64,000 nt of DNA. Origin: Halolamina litorea. Its GTDB lineage: Archaea > Halobacteriota > Halobacteria > Halobacteriales > Haloferacaceae. This document shows, piece by piece, positions 52,144 through 60,754 of the stretch (position 1 is its first letter; every line of letters begins with the position of its first letter). The position numbers were made by a program, and so were the translations under genes. The DNA is taken from positions 2,037,881 through 2,101,880 of the forward strand of contig NZ_JANHGR010000001.1 in the NCBI RefSeq assembly GCF_026616205.1, in the 5' to 3' direction. The notes below the pieces were generated by a model, which made no database searches, was not told where the DNA came from, and saw only the letters and a program-made list of their open reading frames with translations.

Positions 52144-52425
52144 ATGGAGGCGGCCCTCTGGTACGTGCTATCGGGTACTCGCGGCGGCCCGAACCGGGCG
52201 CGCGTTCTTCGGGCCGTCGACGAGCGCCCGCGGAACCCGAACCAGCTCGCCGAGGCGCTCGACCTCAACTACGACACCGTCAGACACCACCTCGACGTGC
52301 TGGCGGACAACGACATCGTCCACGCGAGCGGCGACGACTACGGCGCGGTCTACCTGCCGACCGACCGCGCCCGGAACAACTGGGACGTAGTCGAGGAGAT
52401 AATCGAGGGACTGGAGCAACCATGA
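52144..52425 (+). CDS. Winged-helix transcription regulator
   Basis: A 93-residue one-domain HTH protein: a helix (ALWYVLSGTRGGPNRARVLR), the helix-turn-helix RNPNQLAEALDLNYDTVRHH (about residues 29-48), then the wing VHASGDDYGAVYLPTD. The pattern matches the ArsR-like haloarchaeal regulators that occur in pairs with small membrane proteins. It has no sensor domain. The start of choice is 52144, since 51 bases upstream of it are unlike the family. It precedes a three-helix membrane gene by 40 bases. Confidence 0.82.
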   Translation: MEAALWYVLSGTRGGPNRARVLRAVDERPRNPNQLAEALDLNYDTVRHHLDVLADNDIVHASGDDYGAVYLPTDRARNNWDVVEEIIEGLEQP

Positions 52426-52465
52426 GCCGGAACACACGAACCGAGCCACGCTCGACGGGGGACCG

Positions 52466-52771
52466 ATGAACACGCTAGCGACCGCCGCACAGATCACGGT
52501 CGGGGTGAACCTCCTCTTTCTCGGGAGTCTGATCTGGGTGTGGGTGCGGAACTACCTCGCGCTCCGATCGAAGCACACGCTCGGGATGCTGGTGTTCGCG
52601 AGCCTGCTGTTCATCGAGAACGGGTTCGCGCTCTACTACTACCTCCTCGACCCGGACCTCTCGGTGTGGTTCAGCACGCAGGTCCCCGACATCGCGTGGT
52701 ACGCGATGCTGTCGTTCCACGTGCTCGAGGCCGTCGCGCTCGCGTTTCTGGCGTGGGTCACCCTCGATTGA
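52466..52771 (+). CDS. Small three-helix membrane protein, 101 aa
   Basis: A 101-residue protein with three predicted helices: about 5-25 (TAAQITVGVNLLFLGSLIWV), 41-61 (GMLVFASLLFIENGFALYYY) and 76-97 (YAMLSFHVLEAVALAFLAW). HTLGMLVF and the charged turn RNYLALRSK are notable. The HTH gene just upstream and this protein are probably co-transcribed, a pairing I recognise from other haloarchaea without a known function. It precedes the four-helix gene at 52850. Confidence 0.68.
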   Translation: MNTLATAAQITVGVNLLFLGSLIWVWVRNYLALRSKHTLGMLVFASLLFIENGFALYYYLLDPDLSVWFSTQVPDIAWYAMLSFHVLEAVALAFLAWVTLD

Positions 52772-52849
52772 GTCCCGAACCGGAACACGCAACGGAGAAA
52801 CGAATCTTTATACCCTCGCCACGGCCATTCTTTGCTAACGTAGCGTACC

Positions 52850-53278
52850 ATGGCATCGACGATCTACCTCGTGAGTGCGGCGCTGATGGCTCTCCTCCTC
52901 GTCGCCGTCGTGGCGGCGGTGGTGGGTCGGAACTGGAAAGATTACACACCGAAACTGGGTGACGACCAGTCGCTTGCGAGCGCACTCGCCGGCAACGAGT
53001 CCGTCTGGACGCTGGCGTTCATCGTCGGCGCCTTGGCGCTCGGCTTCGGCGCCATGCTGTTCGTGAGCGGCGACGCGTTCTCCACGTCGCTCGTGAGCGT
53101 CGGCGGCATCGTCGTCGCGCTCTCGCTGGCGCTGTCGTTCGTCTTCTACCTCTTCTACGGCACCTACGCGGCCGCGAAGGCCCGTGGGTTCCAGCGTGCG
53201 GCGGCCGTCATGGCCGGCTCGTGGATGCTGGCACTGCTGCTCGTGCTCGTCATCACGGTGCAGCTAGTGACGGCCTGA
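52850..53278 (+). CDS. Four-helix membrane protein near the oxidase genes, 142 aa
   Basis: A 142-residue protein with four helices: about 4-25, 52-73, 82-108 and 118-141. The only polar piece, GRNWKDYTPKLGDDQSLASA, lies between helices 1 and 2. A strong TATA-like ATCTTTATACCC is 40 bases upstream of the ATG at 52850, so it has its own promoter. The gene is followed by the 486-residue membrane gene. I recognise it only as a haloarchaeal conserved protein of this locus. Confidence 0.7.
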   Translation: MASTIYLVSAALMALLLVAVVAAVVGRNWKDYTPKLGDDQSLASALAGNESVWTLAFIVGALALGFGAMLFVSGDAFSTSLVSVGGIVVALSLALSFVFYLFYGTYAAAKARGFQRAAAVMAGSWMLALLLVLVITVQLVTA

Positions 53279-53325
53279 GCCGCTTGCGAAACGTTCCTGT
53301 AGCTTCCCGCCCGACGTTCGGGCAC

Positions 53326-54786
53326 GTGAGATCGAGCTACCAGACAGCGGCGTCGGTCGCACGGCCGCAGCACACGAACCCGCTCACGGCGATCGCCCGT
53401 CGTTCGGTCGGCGGCGCCTGCGGGCGCGCCCTGCTGGTAACCGCCGCACTGGCGCTGTTCGCGGCGCCGGTCAACGCACACGGCGGGCCGGGTATCTCGT
53501 CGGGGAACGTCGATACACCGACGTGGCTGTTCCTCATGACCGGGGGCGGCGTCATCGCCGTCTCCTTTCTCCTGACCAGTTTCGTCACCGACCGCGACCT
53601 GCTCACCGCCTACCACGACCGGCGCGTCACGGTCCCGAACGGGGGCGCGGTCCGGCGCTGGGGCGGTCGGCTGGCTGGCCTCCTCGGTGTCCTCGGACTC
53701 GGCGCCGTGCTGGCGACGGGAATCGCCGGCCCCCCGGAAGCCGGCCGGAACTTCGCCGTCCTGTTCGTCTGGGTACTCTGGTGGGCAGGGTTCACAGCGA
53801 GTACGTACTTCCTCGGGAACTCCTGGCCCGCCCTCGACCCCTTCGGACGGCTGGCGTCGGTACTCCCCACGACCGGCTCCGTCGAACTGCCCGATTGGGT
53901 CGGCCGATGGCCCGCCGTCGCCGGCCTGCTCCTGCTCGTGTGGTTGGAGGTCGTGACCGAAGTGGCCTCGGACCCGCGTCAACTGACCGTCGTCGTCGCC
54001 GCCTACGTCGCCGCGACGCTCGTCGCGAGTGTCGTGGTGGGACGTGAGACGTGGCGCCGGCAGATCGACCCGATCGCGGGCGTGTTCGACCTCTACGGGC
54101 GCGTCGCGCCGGTCCAGCGGACTGACGAGGGGCTGGAGATCGTCGCCCCCGGCGCGGCGCTGACGGAAGGGAATACCGACGCGACGACCCGTGAGAGCGA
54201 GATCGGCTTCGTGATCGCGCTGCTGTGGGTGACGACCTTCGACGGCTTCGTCGCCACGCCCGCGTGGCAGTCGCTCGCGGCACCGATCGTTCGGGCGGGC
54301 CTGCCCGCCGAGTTGGCCTACTTCGCCGCGATGCTGCTGGGCTACGCCGCCTTCTTCGGGATCTACTGGGCGGCCTCGAAGCGGGTTCGGACCAGCGGGC
54401 CGACCTACCGGTCGGCGCCGACCATCGCCGCCGCGTTCGCGCCCGCGCTGTTGCCCATCGCCGCGGGCTACCACCTCGGCCACTACCTTCCGTACCTGCT
54501 CCAACAGCTCCCCGCCGCGGTGGTCGTCGCCGCGGCGCCGTTCGCTCCGCCGCTGACCCCGCCCGTGCTCGGACTGCCGGGGTGGATCAGCTGGGTCGGC
54601 CCGCTGTCGGTGCTCGCGGGGCACCTGCTCGCGGTATGGGTCTCCCACTCTCGGGCGTTCGAACTGTTCACCGGGCGGCTCCAACCGATCCGGAGCCAGT
54701 ACCCCTACGTGGGCGTGATGGTGCTGTACACCATCACGGGGCTCTGGCTACTGGCACAACCGACCATCGACGCACCCTTCATCTGA
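53326..54786 (+). CDS. Large polytopic membrane protein of unknown function
   Basis: A 486-residue protein with about eleven predicted helices. After a helix/signal (LLVTAALALFAAPVNA, about 28-43) and HGGPGISSGNVDTPTWLFLM, helices follow in pairs; conserved-looking loops are SWPALDPFGRLASVLPTTGS and a middle HDRRVTVPNGGAVRRWGG. The final loop RAFELFTGRLQPIRSQYPYV is basic. I do not recognise the family. The start is a GTG at 53326; the next Met is far inside. It overlaps nothing, but its stop is two bases before the small zinc-finger gene, suggesting a common transcript. Confidence 0.68.
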   Translation: MRSSYQTAASVARPQHTNPLTAIARRSVGGACGRALLVTAALALFAAPVNAHGGPGISSGNVDTPTWLFLMTGGGVIAVSFLLTSFVTDRDLLTAYHDRRVTVPNGGAVRRWGGRLAGLLGVLGLGAVLATGIAGPPEAGRNFAVLFVWVLWWAGFTASTYFLGNSWPALDPFGRLASVLPTTGSVELPDWVGRWPAVAGLLLLVWLEVVTEVASDPRQLTVVVAAYVAATLVASVVVGRETWRRQIDPIAGVFDLYGRVAPVQRTDEGLEIVAPGAALTEGNTDATTRESEIGFVIALLWVTTFDGFVATPAWQSLAAPIVRAGLPAELAYFAAMLLGYAAFFGIYWAASKRVRTSGPTYRSAPTIAAAFAPALLPIAAGYHLGHYLPYLLQQLPAAVVVAAAPFAPPLTPPVLGLPGWISWVGPLSVLAGHLLAVWVSHSRAFELFTGRLQPIRSQYPYVGVMVLYTITGLWLLAQPTIDAPFI

Positions 54787-54788
54787 TC

Positions 54789-55067
54789 ATGACCGAACCA
54801 ACCACCGACGAGGCGGCGTTCGTCGTCGACGACGACGAGGCCGCACGCTGTCCGTACTGTGGCCGACCGTTCCCGAGCGACCACCTCCGCACGCTCCACG
54901 TCGGCGAGACACACGGGGACACGATGACCGACGCCGAGGCGGAAGCGTACGCCGAGGCCGACGACCAGGAGAGCGACGACCTGTTCGTGTTCCACCTGAA
55001 AGTGCTCGGCGCGCTCTCGTTCATCATGTTCCTGTTCGTCTACAGCTACTCCTTCGTCTGGTCGTAG
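54789..55067 (+). CDS. Zinc-finger protein with one membrane helix, 92 aa
   Basis: A 92-residue protein. Residues about 20-45 are a C2H2-type zinc element (CPYCGRPFPSDHLRTLHVGE with a second His), followed by an acidic region and one C-terminal helix (about 70-91, VLGALSFIMFLFVYSYSFVW). The layout resembles haloarchaeal zinc-finger proteins found beside cytochrome-oxidase genes. It starts two bases after the stop of the large membrane protein and converges on the cox operon. Confidence 0.72.
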   Translation: MTEPTTDEAAFVVDDDEAARCPYCGRPFPSDHLRTLHVGETHGDTMTDAEAEAYAEADDQESDDLFVFHLKVLGALSFIMFLFVYSYSFVWS

Positions 55068-55089
55068 GCCCTGCTGGCTGTTTCTTCGT

Positions 55090-55235
55090 CTGTCGGGCTT
55101 CGTGGAGCGTGACGTCCCTCGCCGTCCTCGAAGTCGCCGGCGTGGATCGTCTGGTCGTCGGCCTCGATCCGGTCACGGAACGGGTCGGGGAGGGACGGTT
55201 CGCACGTGCCTGTCAGAGATGACGGCTAGCTCAAT
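55090..55235 (-). pseudogene. Metallophosphoesterase remnant (frameshifted)
   Basis: On the minus strand IELAVISDRHV (from 55235) and, in the next frame, EPSLPDPFRDRIEADDQTIH plus AGDFEDGEGRH make the start of a YfcE-like phosphoesterase, whose normal form reads M-E-x-A-V-I-S-D-T-H-V ... P-F ... V-I-H-A-G-D-F. The first codon is ATT where the family has ATG, the Asp-Thr-His motif has Arg for Thr, the frame shifts around 55206, and the rest of the gene is missing. The spacer (55068-55335) has no other gene. Confidence 0.7.
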
Positions 55236-55335
55236 GGCCGCTGGCGGGAAGGAGACAGGAAAACAGTGCCGGCGCTGTGTGACTCCGAGGGTAACGCGTG
55301 AGCGCGACGAAAAAGACCGCGTCCGTGACGGCGCC

Positions 55336-55605
55336 TTACTGGATCGAGTACGACGCCGCGACCGTCAGCGCGAGGAAGCCGACGAAACCGAGCAGCATCA
55401 CGTAGGTCACCGAGCGGGGCTCCCAGACGAGGTGCTGGAAGTAGCCCGCGACGACCACCGCCTTGATCACCGAGAGCACGGTGATCAGCGCGAGCGCGAT
55501 GACGTAGGCCTCCTCCATCAGGGCGGTCCGTTCGACGACCACCTGGAGCGTCGCGATGACGAACAGTGCCACGTAGATTCCGGTGTAGAGTTTTGTTCGT
55601 GCCAT
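55336..55605 (-). CDS. coxD: Cytochrome c oxidase subunit IV-like membrane protein
   Basis: An 89-residue protein with three helices: about 7-24 (YTGIYVALFVIATLQVVV), 33-54 (AYVIALALITVLSVIKAVVV) and 66-88. The pattern TxxK ... ViKAvvVagYFQHL is the prokaryotic cytochrome oxidase subunit IV family (caa3-type). It begins 4 bases after the stop of the fused subunit I/III gene and is the last of the operon. The subunit stabilises the complex; no metal ligands are expected. Confidence 0.82.
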   Translation of the reverse strand: MARTKLYTGIYVALFVIATLQVVVERTALMEEAYVIALALITVLSVIKAVVVAGYFQHLVWEPRSVTYVMLLGFVGFLALTVAASYSIQ

Positions 55606-55609
55606 TGGT

Positions 55610-58153
55610 CTAGACGATGTAGAACAGCGGGAACAGGAACAGCCAGACGATGTCGACGAAGTGCCAGTACAGACCGAAGTACTCGAGCGTCTCGTCGTTG
55701 CCGTCGGCGTATGCGCCGTTCCAGGCCCGCCAGATGAGGTAGGCCGTGATCAGCAGTCCCGCGATCACGTGACCCATGTGCAGGCCCGTGGTGAGGTAGT
55801 ACGTCGAGGCACGCACGCTGGAGTCCAGCCACGTGCCCTCGTGGAACAGTTCGATCCACTCGATCCCCTTGTTCACGAGGAAGCCAAGCCCGAGCGTGAA
55901 CGTCACGACGAGGCTGGCCACGATCCCCTTGCGGCTGTGTTTCTTCGCAGCCACGAGTGCGAGGATCACCGAGAACGAACTGGTCAGCAGCAGGTAGGTG
56001 TTGACCAGCCCCGGGATCGGGTTGTGCGGGATGGGATGCCACTCCGTCCAGCCGTAGGCTACACGGAGGAAGATGGCGGCACCGATGAAGGCCCCGAACA
56101 GCACCACGTCGGAGGCCAGGAACACCCACATCCCCATCTTCGTGTTCTCGACGCCCGCGAAGGGCCACGTCTCGCCGAAGCCGCCTTCGTGGGCCGTGAA
56201 GTTCTCGTAGCCCATAGCGGCGATCGAGCCGATCAGGCCGACGACGCCGACAACCGAGGTCGCCATGTAGAACACGCCCTCGAGGCCTTCGGGGTAGCTC
56301 CCGACCTGGAGGCCGGAGAGCCCGATGACCGTGACAAACGTGAACAGGCCGATGACCGCGGGCCAGATGCTCGCGTGGTCGACGTGGACGTCGTCGTCGT
56401 TCGCGTGTTCGATCGCGTCGTGTGCGGTGGCGTGACCGCCGTCGGTGGCGGCCGTGCCGCCGTCGGCAGCGGTTGCCCCGCTGTGACCGCTATCGCTCGA
56501 ACCGCTCAGGAACTCGAGCGCGCCGTTCTTGTAGGTCGGCGTACCGGGGAAGTTCTCCATCGGCGGCGGAGAGGAGACCGCCCACTCGGCGGTCGTCGAG
56601 TACGGCCACGGGTTACCCGCGGCGTCCTCGCCGGCGAGGAGGCTCTTGGTGAGGTTGTAGATGATCAGCAGCACCGCGATCCCGAGGATCACCGCACCCA
56701 CGGAGGCGATCCGGTGCCAGACCAGGTACTCGGGCCGGTAGGCGAAGACGCGCCGGGGAGTCCCCCACGCGAGGAACAGCGGGAAGTAGAGCAGGTTGAA
56801 CCCGGTGAAGAACACCGCGAAGCTCACCTTCCCGAGGAACTCGTCGTAGGTCTTCCCGGTCATCTTCGGGAACCAGTAGAACAGGGCGGCGATCAGCGCC
56901 GTCGCCCCGCTCACCATCACGTAGTGGAAGTGCGCGACGACCCAGTAGGTGCCGCGGAACTCGTAGTCGAGCACGACCGCGCCGAGGAACACGCCGGTGA
57001 TCCCACCGACGATGAACAGCACGAGCGCGCCGAACGCGTACAGCATCGGGGTGTCCCACCGGATCCGCCCCTTGATCAGGGTGTAGATCAGCGAGAACAC
57101 CATCAGGTCGAACGGCAACGAGATACCGATCGTCGTCGCCATGAACAGCGTCTTCACCTCGAGGTTGATCGAGGTGAGGAACATGTGGTGCATCCAGACG
57201 ATGAAGCTCTGGAGCGCCACCAGCACCATCGAGACGATGAACCACTTGCGGCCGACGATCCGGTTACCCGAGAACGTCTGGAAGATCTCCGCCATCGCCC
57301 CCAGCGCGGGGAAGAAGACGATGTACACCTCGGGGTGGCCGAAGAACCAGAAGAGGTGGGTCCACAGCACCGACCCACCCTCGGTGGTCATCGAGAAGTA
57401 CATCGTTCCGAGCATTCGGTCCGACAGCAGGATCATTACCGCGGCCAGCAGCGCCGCGAACGCGAGCAGCATCATCCAGACGGTGAGCAGCCACGACCAC
57501 GTGAACAGCGGGAGGCTGCGCATCGTCAGGCCAGGTGCCCGCATGCGGTGGATCGTGGTGATGAAGTTCACCCCACCGACGGTGACGGATGCACAGAACG
57601 TGACGAGCGCGAACACCGTCGTCGTCGCGCCGATGCTCGGCATGAACGCCGGGATGTTCAGCGGTGCGTACAGCGTCCACCCGCCAGCGAACGTCGATCC
57701 CTGGAAGAAGGATGCGAAGACCATCAGCCCCGAGGCCAGGTAGAGCCAGTAGGACAGCGCGTTCAGCCGCGGGAACGAGAGGTCCTCGGCCCCGATCTGG
57801 AGCGGGACGATGTAGTTAGCGAACCCGGTCGCGAACGGCGAGATGAACCAGAAGACCATGATCAGCCCGTGCAGCGAGACGGACTGGTTGTACGCCATGG
57901 CCGAGAGGATGCCCTCGCCGGGCGCTCGCGGACTCCACATCTGGGCGCGGATCAGCAGCGCGAGCACCCCGCCGAAGAGGAGGAAGAACATCGACGTCAC
58001 GATGTAGAGGATGCCGACGTCCTTGTGGTTGGTCGTGACTATCCAGCGCTTGAGCGACGAGCGCGGTGGGAGGTGCCCACCCTCGTCGTGGCTGTCACCC
58101 GGCAGTGCCGTCGCCGTGCCGCCGTCGGTTCGTGGTTGAGTGTCGTCAGTCAT
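55610..58153 (-). CDS. coxA: Fused cytochrome c oxidase subunits I and III
   Basis: An 847-residue fusion. The subunit I part (about 30-560) has all heme and CuB ligands: His in SVSLHGLIMVFW (about residues 92-103), FWFFGHPEVYI (about 270-280, including the Glu of A-type oxidases), the His pair in WMHHMFLTS, and the two His in VVAHFHYVMVSG (about 411-422). The subunit III part begins near 630 and has about seven helices (FEWYG-type family pattern with GMWVFLASDVVLFG near 685). Between them is an acidic, Gly/Ala/Asp/His-rich linker (about 560-630). It pumps protons while reducing O2 to water. Confidence 0.93.
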   Translation of the reverse strand: MTDDTQPRTDGGTATALPGDSHDEGGHLPPRSSLKRWIVTTNHKDVGILYIVTSMFFLLFGGVLALLIRAQMWSPRAPGEGILSAMAYNQSVSLHGLIMVFWFISPFATGFANYIVPLQIGAEDLSFPRLNALSYWLYLASGLMVFASFFQGSTFAGGWTLYAPLNIPAFMPSIGATTTVFALVTFCASVTVGGVNFITTIHRMRAPGLTMRSLPLFTWSWLLTVWMMLLAFAALLAAVMILLSDRMLGTMYFSMTTEGGSVLWTHLFWFFGHPEVYIVFFPALGAMAEIFQTFSGNRIVGRKWFIVSMVLVALQSFIVWMHHMFLTSINLEVKTLFMATTIGISLPFDLMVFSLIYTLIKGRIRWDTPMLYAFGALVLFIVGGITGVFLGAVVLDYEFRGTYWVVAHFHYVMVSGATALIAALFYWFPKMTGKTYDEFLGKVSFAVFFTGFNLLYFPLFLAWGTPRRVFAYRPEYLVWHRIASVGAVILGIAVLLIIYNLTKSLLAGEDAAGNPWPYSTTAEWAVSSPPPMENFPGTPTYKNGALEFLSGSSDSGHSGATAADGGTAATDGGHATAHDAIEHANDDDVHVDHASIWPAVIGLFTFVTVIGLSGLQVGSYPEGLEGVFYMATSVVGVVGLIGSIAAMGYENFTAHEGGFGETWPFAGVENTKMGMWVFLASDVVLFGAFIGAAIFLRVAYGWTEWHPIPHNPIPGLVNTYLLLTSSFSVILALVAAKKHSRKGIVASLVVTFTLGLGFLVNKGIEWIELFHEGTWLDSSVRASTYYLTTGLHMGHVIAGLLITAYLIWRAWNGAYADGNDETLEYFGLYWHFVDIVWLFLFPLFYIV

Positions 58154-58156
58154 ACG

Positions 58157-58903
58157 TTACGCCTCCGCCGCAGCGATGTTGCCGGCAGAATCGTTCTGCG
58201 CGGCCGCGTGCTGCTCCGCGTACCAGTTGTTGTAGGCTTCCTCCTCCATGACGATTATGTCAGCGTCCATGTAGGAGTGACCCTGCCCACAGAGTTCGTA
58301 ACAGTGGGCAGTGTGGTTCCTGGGCTCCTCTGCCTTGAACCACGTCTCCGTGTACTCGCCGGGGATCGCGTCACCTTTCACCGAGAGCGACGGGATCCCG
58401 AAGTTGTGGAACACGTCCGCTGACGTTATCCGTAAGTTCACCTGGGTGTCGGCGGGAACGCGCAGCGTGCCCGTCGTGTTCACCCCCGTGTACTCACCGT
58501 CGTCGTCGAGGTAGTGGAAGTTCCAGCCGAACTGGTAGCCCTCCACCTCGACGTCGATCCCCTGTTCGCCAGTCTGCCCTTCGACGAACAGGAGCGTCCC
58601 GTAGGTCCACGCGATCAGCGAGATCACGATGATCGCACTCAGGCTCAGCGAGAGGAACAGCTTCTTGCCCTTCCCCCCACCGGTCGGGATCTCGCCGAGT
58701 TTGGGGCGGTCCTCGTCGTCGGTGCCCCCTCGGTAGCTGTATTCGTACGCATTTTTCAACATGTAGCCGATAACGACGGCTCCCACCAGGGTTCCCAGAC
58801 CGAGGAACACCCAGTAGATCTCACTGAACACTTCCACCCGTGTTCCGCGGGGGATCAGCCCCCCCATCTGGAGCACGGATGCGGTTATGGCATCAGGTAT
58901 CAT
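58157..58903 (-). CDS. coxB: Cytochrome c oxidase subunit II
   Basis: A 248-residue subunit II with two helices (about 28-50 and about 85-108) and a C-terminal cupredoxin domain. The CuA site is complete: VFHNFGIPSLSVK, and HCYELCGQGHSYMDA (about residues 202-216) with two Cys, two His, Met. It takes electrons from a blue copper protein or cytochrome and passes them to subunit I. It is the first gene of the operon: coxB, coxA-coxC fusion, coxD, separated by 3 and 4 bases. The start is ATG at 58901-58903. Confidence 0.94.
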   Translation of the reverse strand: MIPDAITASVLQMGGLIPRGTRVEVFSEIYWVFLGLGTLVGAVVIGYMLKNAYEYSYRGGTDDEDRPKLGEIPTGGGKGKKLFLSLSLSAIIVISLIAWTYGTLLFVEGQTGEQGIDVEVEGYQFGWNFHYLDDDGEYTGVNTTGTLRVPADTQVNLRITSADVFHNFGIPSLSVKGDAIPGEYTETWFKAEEPRNHTAHCYELCGQGHSYMDADIIVMEEEAYNNWYAEQHAAAQNDSAGNIAAAEA

Positions 58904-59041
58904 CGGCACTCTTGATACACATAGTCGCCACGCTCCGACCTTAGTGGTTTCGAACGCTCGCGTGCGCGCGGGGCGTGGAAATAATTCGCCGGGTCGCGAC
59001 GAGAGACAGGAATAAGGTGACGGCATCCTAAACCGCCACGT

Positions 59042-60727
59042 ATGCTTCACGCCGAGGGACCGATGCTTACCGTCGACGTCGGTGACCGGACCGCCGAACG
59101 CGTCGACATCGACGACGTGCTGGAAAACACGATCGGCGGACGTGCCACGGCTACGGCGCTCGCTCACGATCGAATCCCATTCGACGCCGACCCGTTCGGC
59201 CCGGAGAACCGCGCGTACCTTTCGACCGGCCCGATGCAGATGAGCCGGATGTCCTTCACCGGACGGATGAACATGACCGGCCTCTCGCCGCTAACCGACG
59301 GGTTGGTGTCGACGAACGCCGGGGGCTACCTCTCGCGGAACTTCACCGGTGCCGGGCTGTCAGTGCTCGAACTGGTCGGCGAGAGCGACGAACTGCTCGC
59401 AGTCCACGTCACCGACGGTCCCGACGGACCGGAAGTCGAGTTCGAGGCCGTCCCCGAACTGGAGGGCGCGGAGACGAGTCGCGTCTCGGCGTACATGGAG
59501 ACCCACCACGACCTCGGGCCCGAGAACTGCATCACGATCGGTCCCGCCGGTGAGAACCTCGTTCGCTACGCGTCGGTGATGACGTTCGACTCCCGCGCGT
59601 TCGGACGCGGGGGGATCGGCGCCATCCTCGGCTCGAAGAACGTCAAGTGTGTGACTTTCGAGGGCGACTCGACGCCGGAGGTCGAGATTCCCGACCCGCC
59701 GGCGATGGACGTTCACCGTGAGGCCGCCACCAGCGACGACCTCATGCGTCGACAGGGGACGACTGGCAACACGGAGTTCATCAACGACAACTTCTCGATT
59801 CCGACGCGGTACTTCGACGACTACGAGTTCGAGAGCATCGCGAACATCGGGGGCGACGCCGTCGAGGAGAAGAAGTACAAGAAAGGCGCCTGCTCGCAGT
59901 GTGCCTACGCCTGCAAGCTCCCGACCAAAGACGAAGAGCGTGGCGTCGAGACCGAAGGGCCGGAGTTCGAGACGGTGTACTCCTTCGGGACCTGCCAGGG
60001 CGTCGGCGACATCGTCGACGTGATGATCTCGAACGAACTCTGTGACGAACTCGGGATGGACACCATCTCCGCGGGCGTCACCGTCGCGGCCTATCTCAAA
60101 AGCGAGGACGCGTTCGGCGACGCCGAGTTGGTTCACGAGACGCTCGAGAAGATCGCCCGCCGCGAGGGGATCGGCGACCTGCTCGCCGAAGGCGTCGACC
60201 GAGCCCACGAGGAACTGGGCGTGAACAACTACACCGTGAAGGGAATGGAGTTCGCGGCCCACGACGGACGGACACTACACGGACAGGGGCTCTCCTACGC
60301 AGTCGCGAACCGTGGCGCCGACCACATGTACGGCGGCATGCTCGGATTGGAGTACTCCGGACAGGTCGATCCGGAGGGGACACTGGGCAAAGCAGAGACC
60401 CTCATCGGGCTGGAGAACCACAACGTGGTCCGGGACTCCGGCGTCGTGTGCGCGTTCGGCGGCGAGTACCTGACCGACGAGCGACTCGAACAGCTGTTCG
60501 ACACCGAGTACGAACAGCTCCAAGCGGTCGGCGCCCGCGCCATCGAACGCGAGCGTCACTTCAACAACAAGCGGGGTAAGGACGTGGAGAACGACCGACT
60601 CCCCTACGAGATTCCGGACCTCGCGGAGGCCGTCCAGGAGTACTACGAGGCCCGCGGCTGGAACGATGACGGGACGATCCCGGACTCCTCGATCGACTCG
60701 GTTGCCCCGGCGGCCGCCGACGACTGA
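59042..60727 (+). CDS. aor: Aldehyde ferredoxin oxidoreductase
   Basis: A 561-residue tungsten-pterin enzyme that oxidises aldehydes to acids with ferredoxin. The cluster motif is CSQCAYAC (about residues 284-291, C-x2-C-x3-C) and the distant fourth Cys is in SGVVCAFGG; GPAGENLVRYASVMTFDSR is the N-domain tungstopterin region. There is no signal peptide. The convergent small gene is a MoaD/SAMP-like protein, consistent with molybdopterin supply. A TATA-like GGAATAAGG is about 25 bases upstream of the ATG. Similar haloarchaeal genes are uncharacterised for substrate. Confidence 0.93.
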   Translation: MLHAEGPMLTVDVGDRTAERVDIDDVLENTIGGRATATALAHDRIPFDADPFGPENRAYLSTGPMQMSRMSFTGRMNMTGLSPLTDGLVSTNAGGYLSRNFTGAGLSVLELVGESDELLAVHVTDGPDGPEVEFEAVPELEGAETSRVSAYMETHHDLGPENCITIGPAGENLVRYASVMTFDSRAFGRGGIGAILGSKNVKCVTFEGDSTPEVEIPDPPAMDVHREAATSDDLMRRQGTTGNTEFINDNFSIPTRYFDDYEFESIANIGGDAVEEKKYKKGACSQCAYACKLPTKDEERGVETEGPEFETVYSFGTCQGVGDIVDVMISNELCDELGMDTISAGVTVAAYLKSEDAFGDAELVHETLEKIARREGIGDLLAEGVDRAHEELGVNNYTVKGMEFAAHDGRTLHGQGLSYAVANRGADHMYGGMLGLEYSGQVDPEGTLGKAETLIGLENHNVVRDSGVVCAFGGEYLTDERLEQLFDTEYEQLQAVGARAIERERHFNNKRGKDVENDRLPYEIPDLAEAVQEYYEARGWNDDGTIPDSSIDSVAPAAADD

Positions 60728-60754
60728 CTCGACGGACGAAGCCGGTCCAGTCGC

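Noticed and set aside
55661..58423. 920-codon plus-strand open frame opposite the cytochrome oxidase genes
   Set aside because: It mirrors the coxA-coxC and coxB genes, has extreme Glu/Arg/His/Asp content and no recognisable domain.
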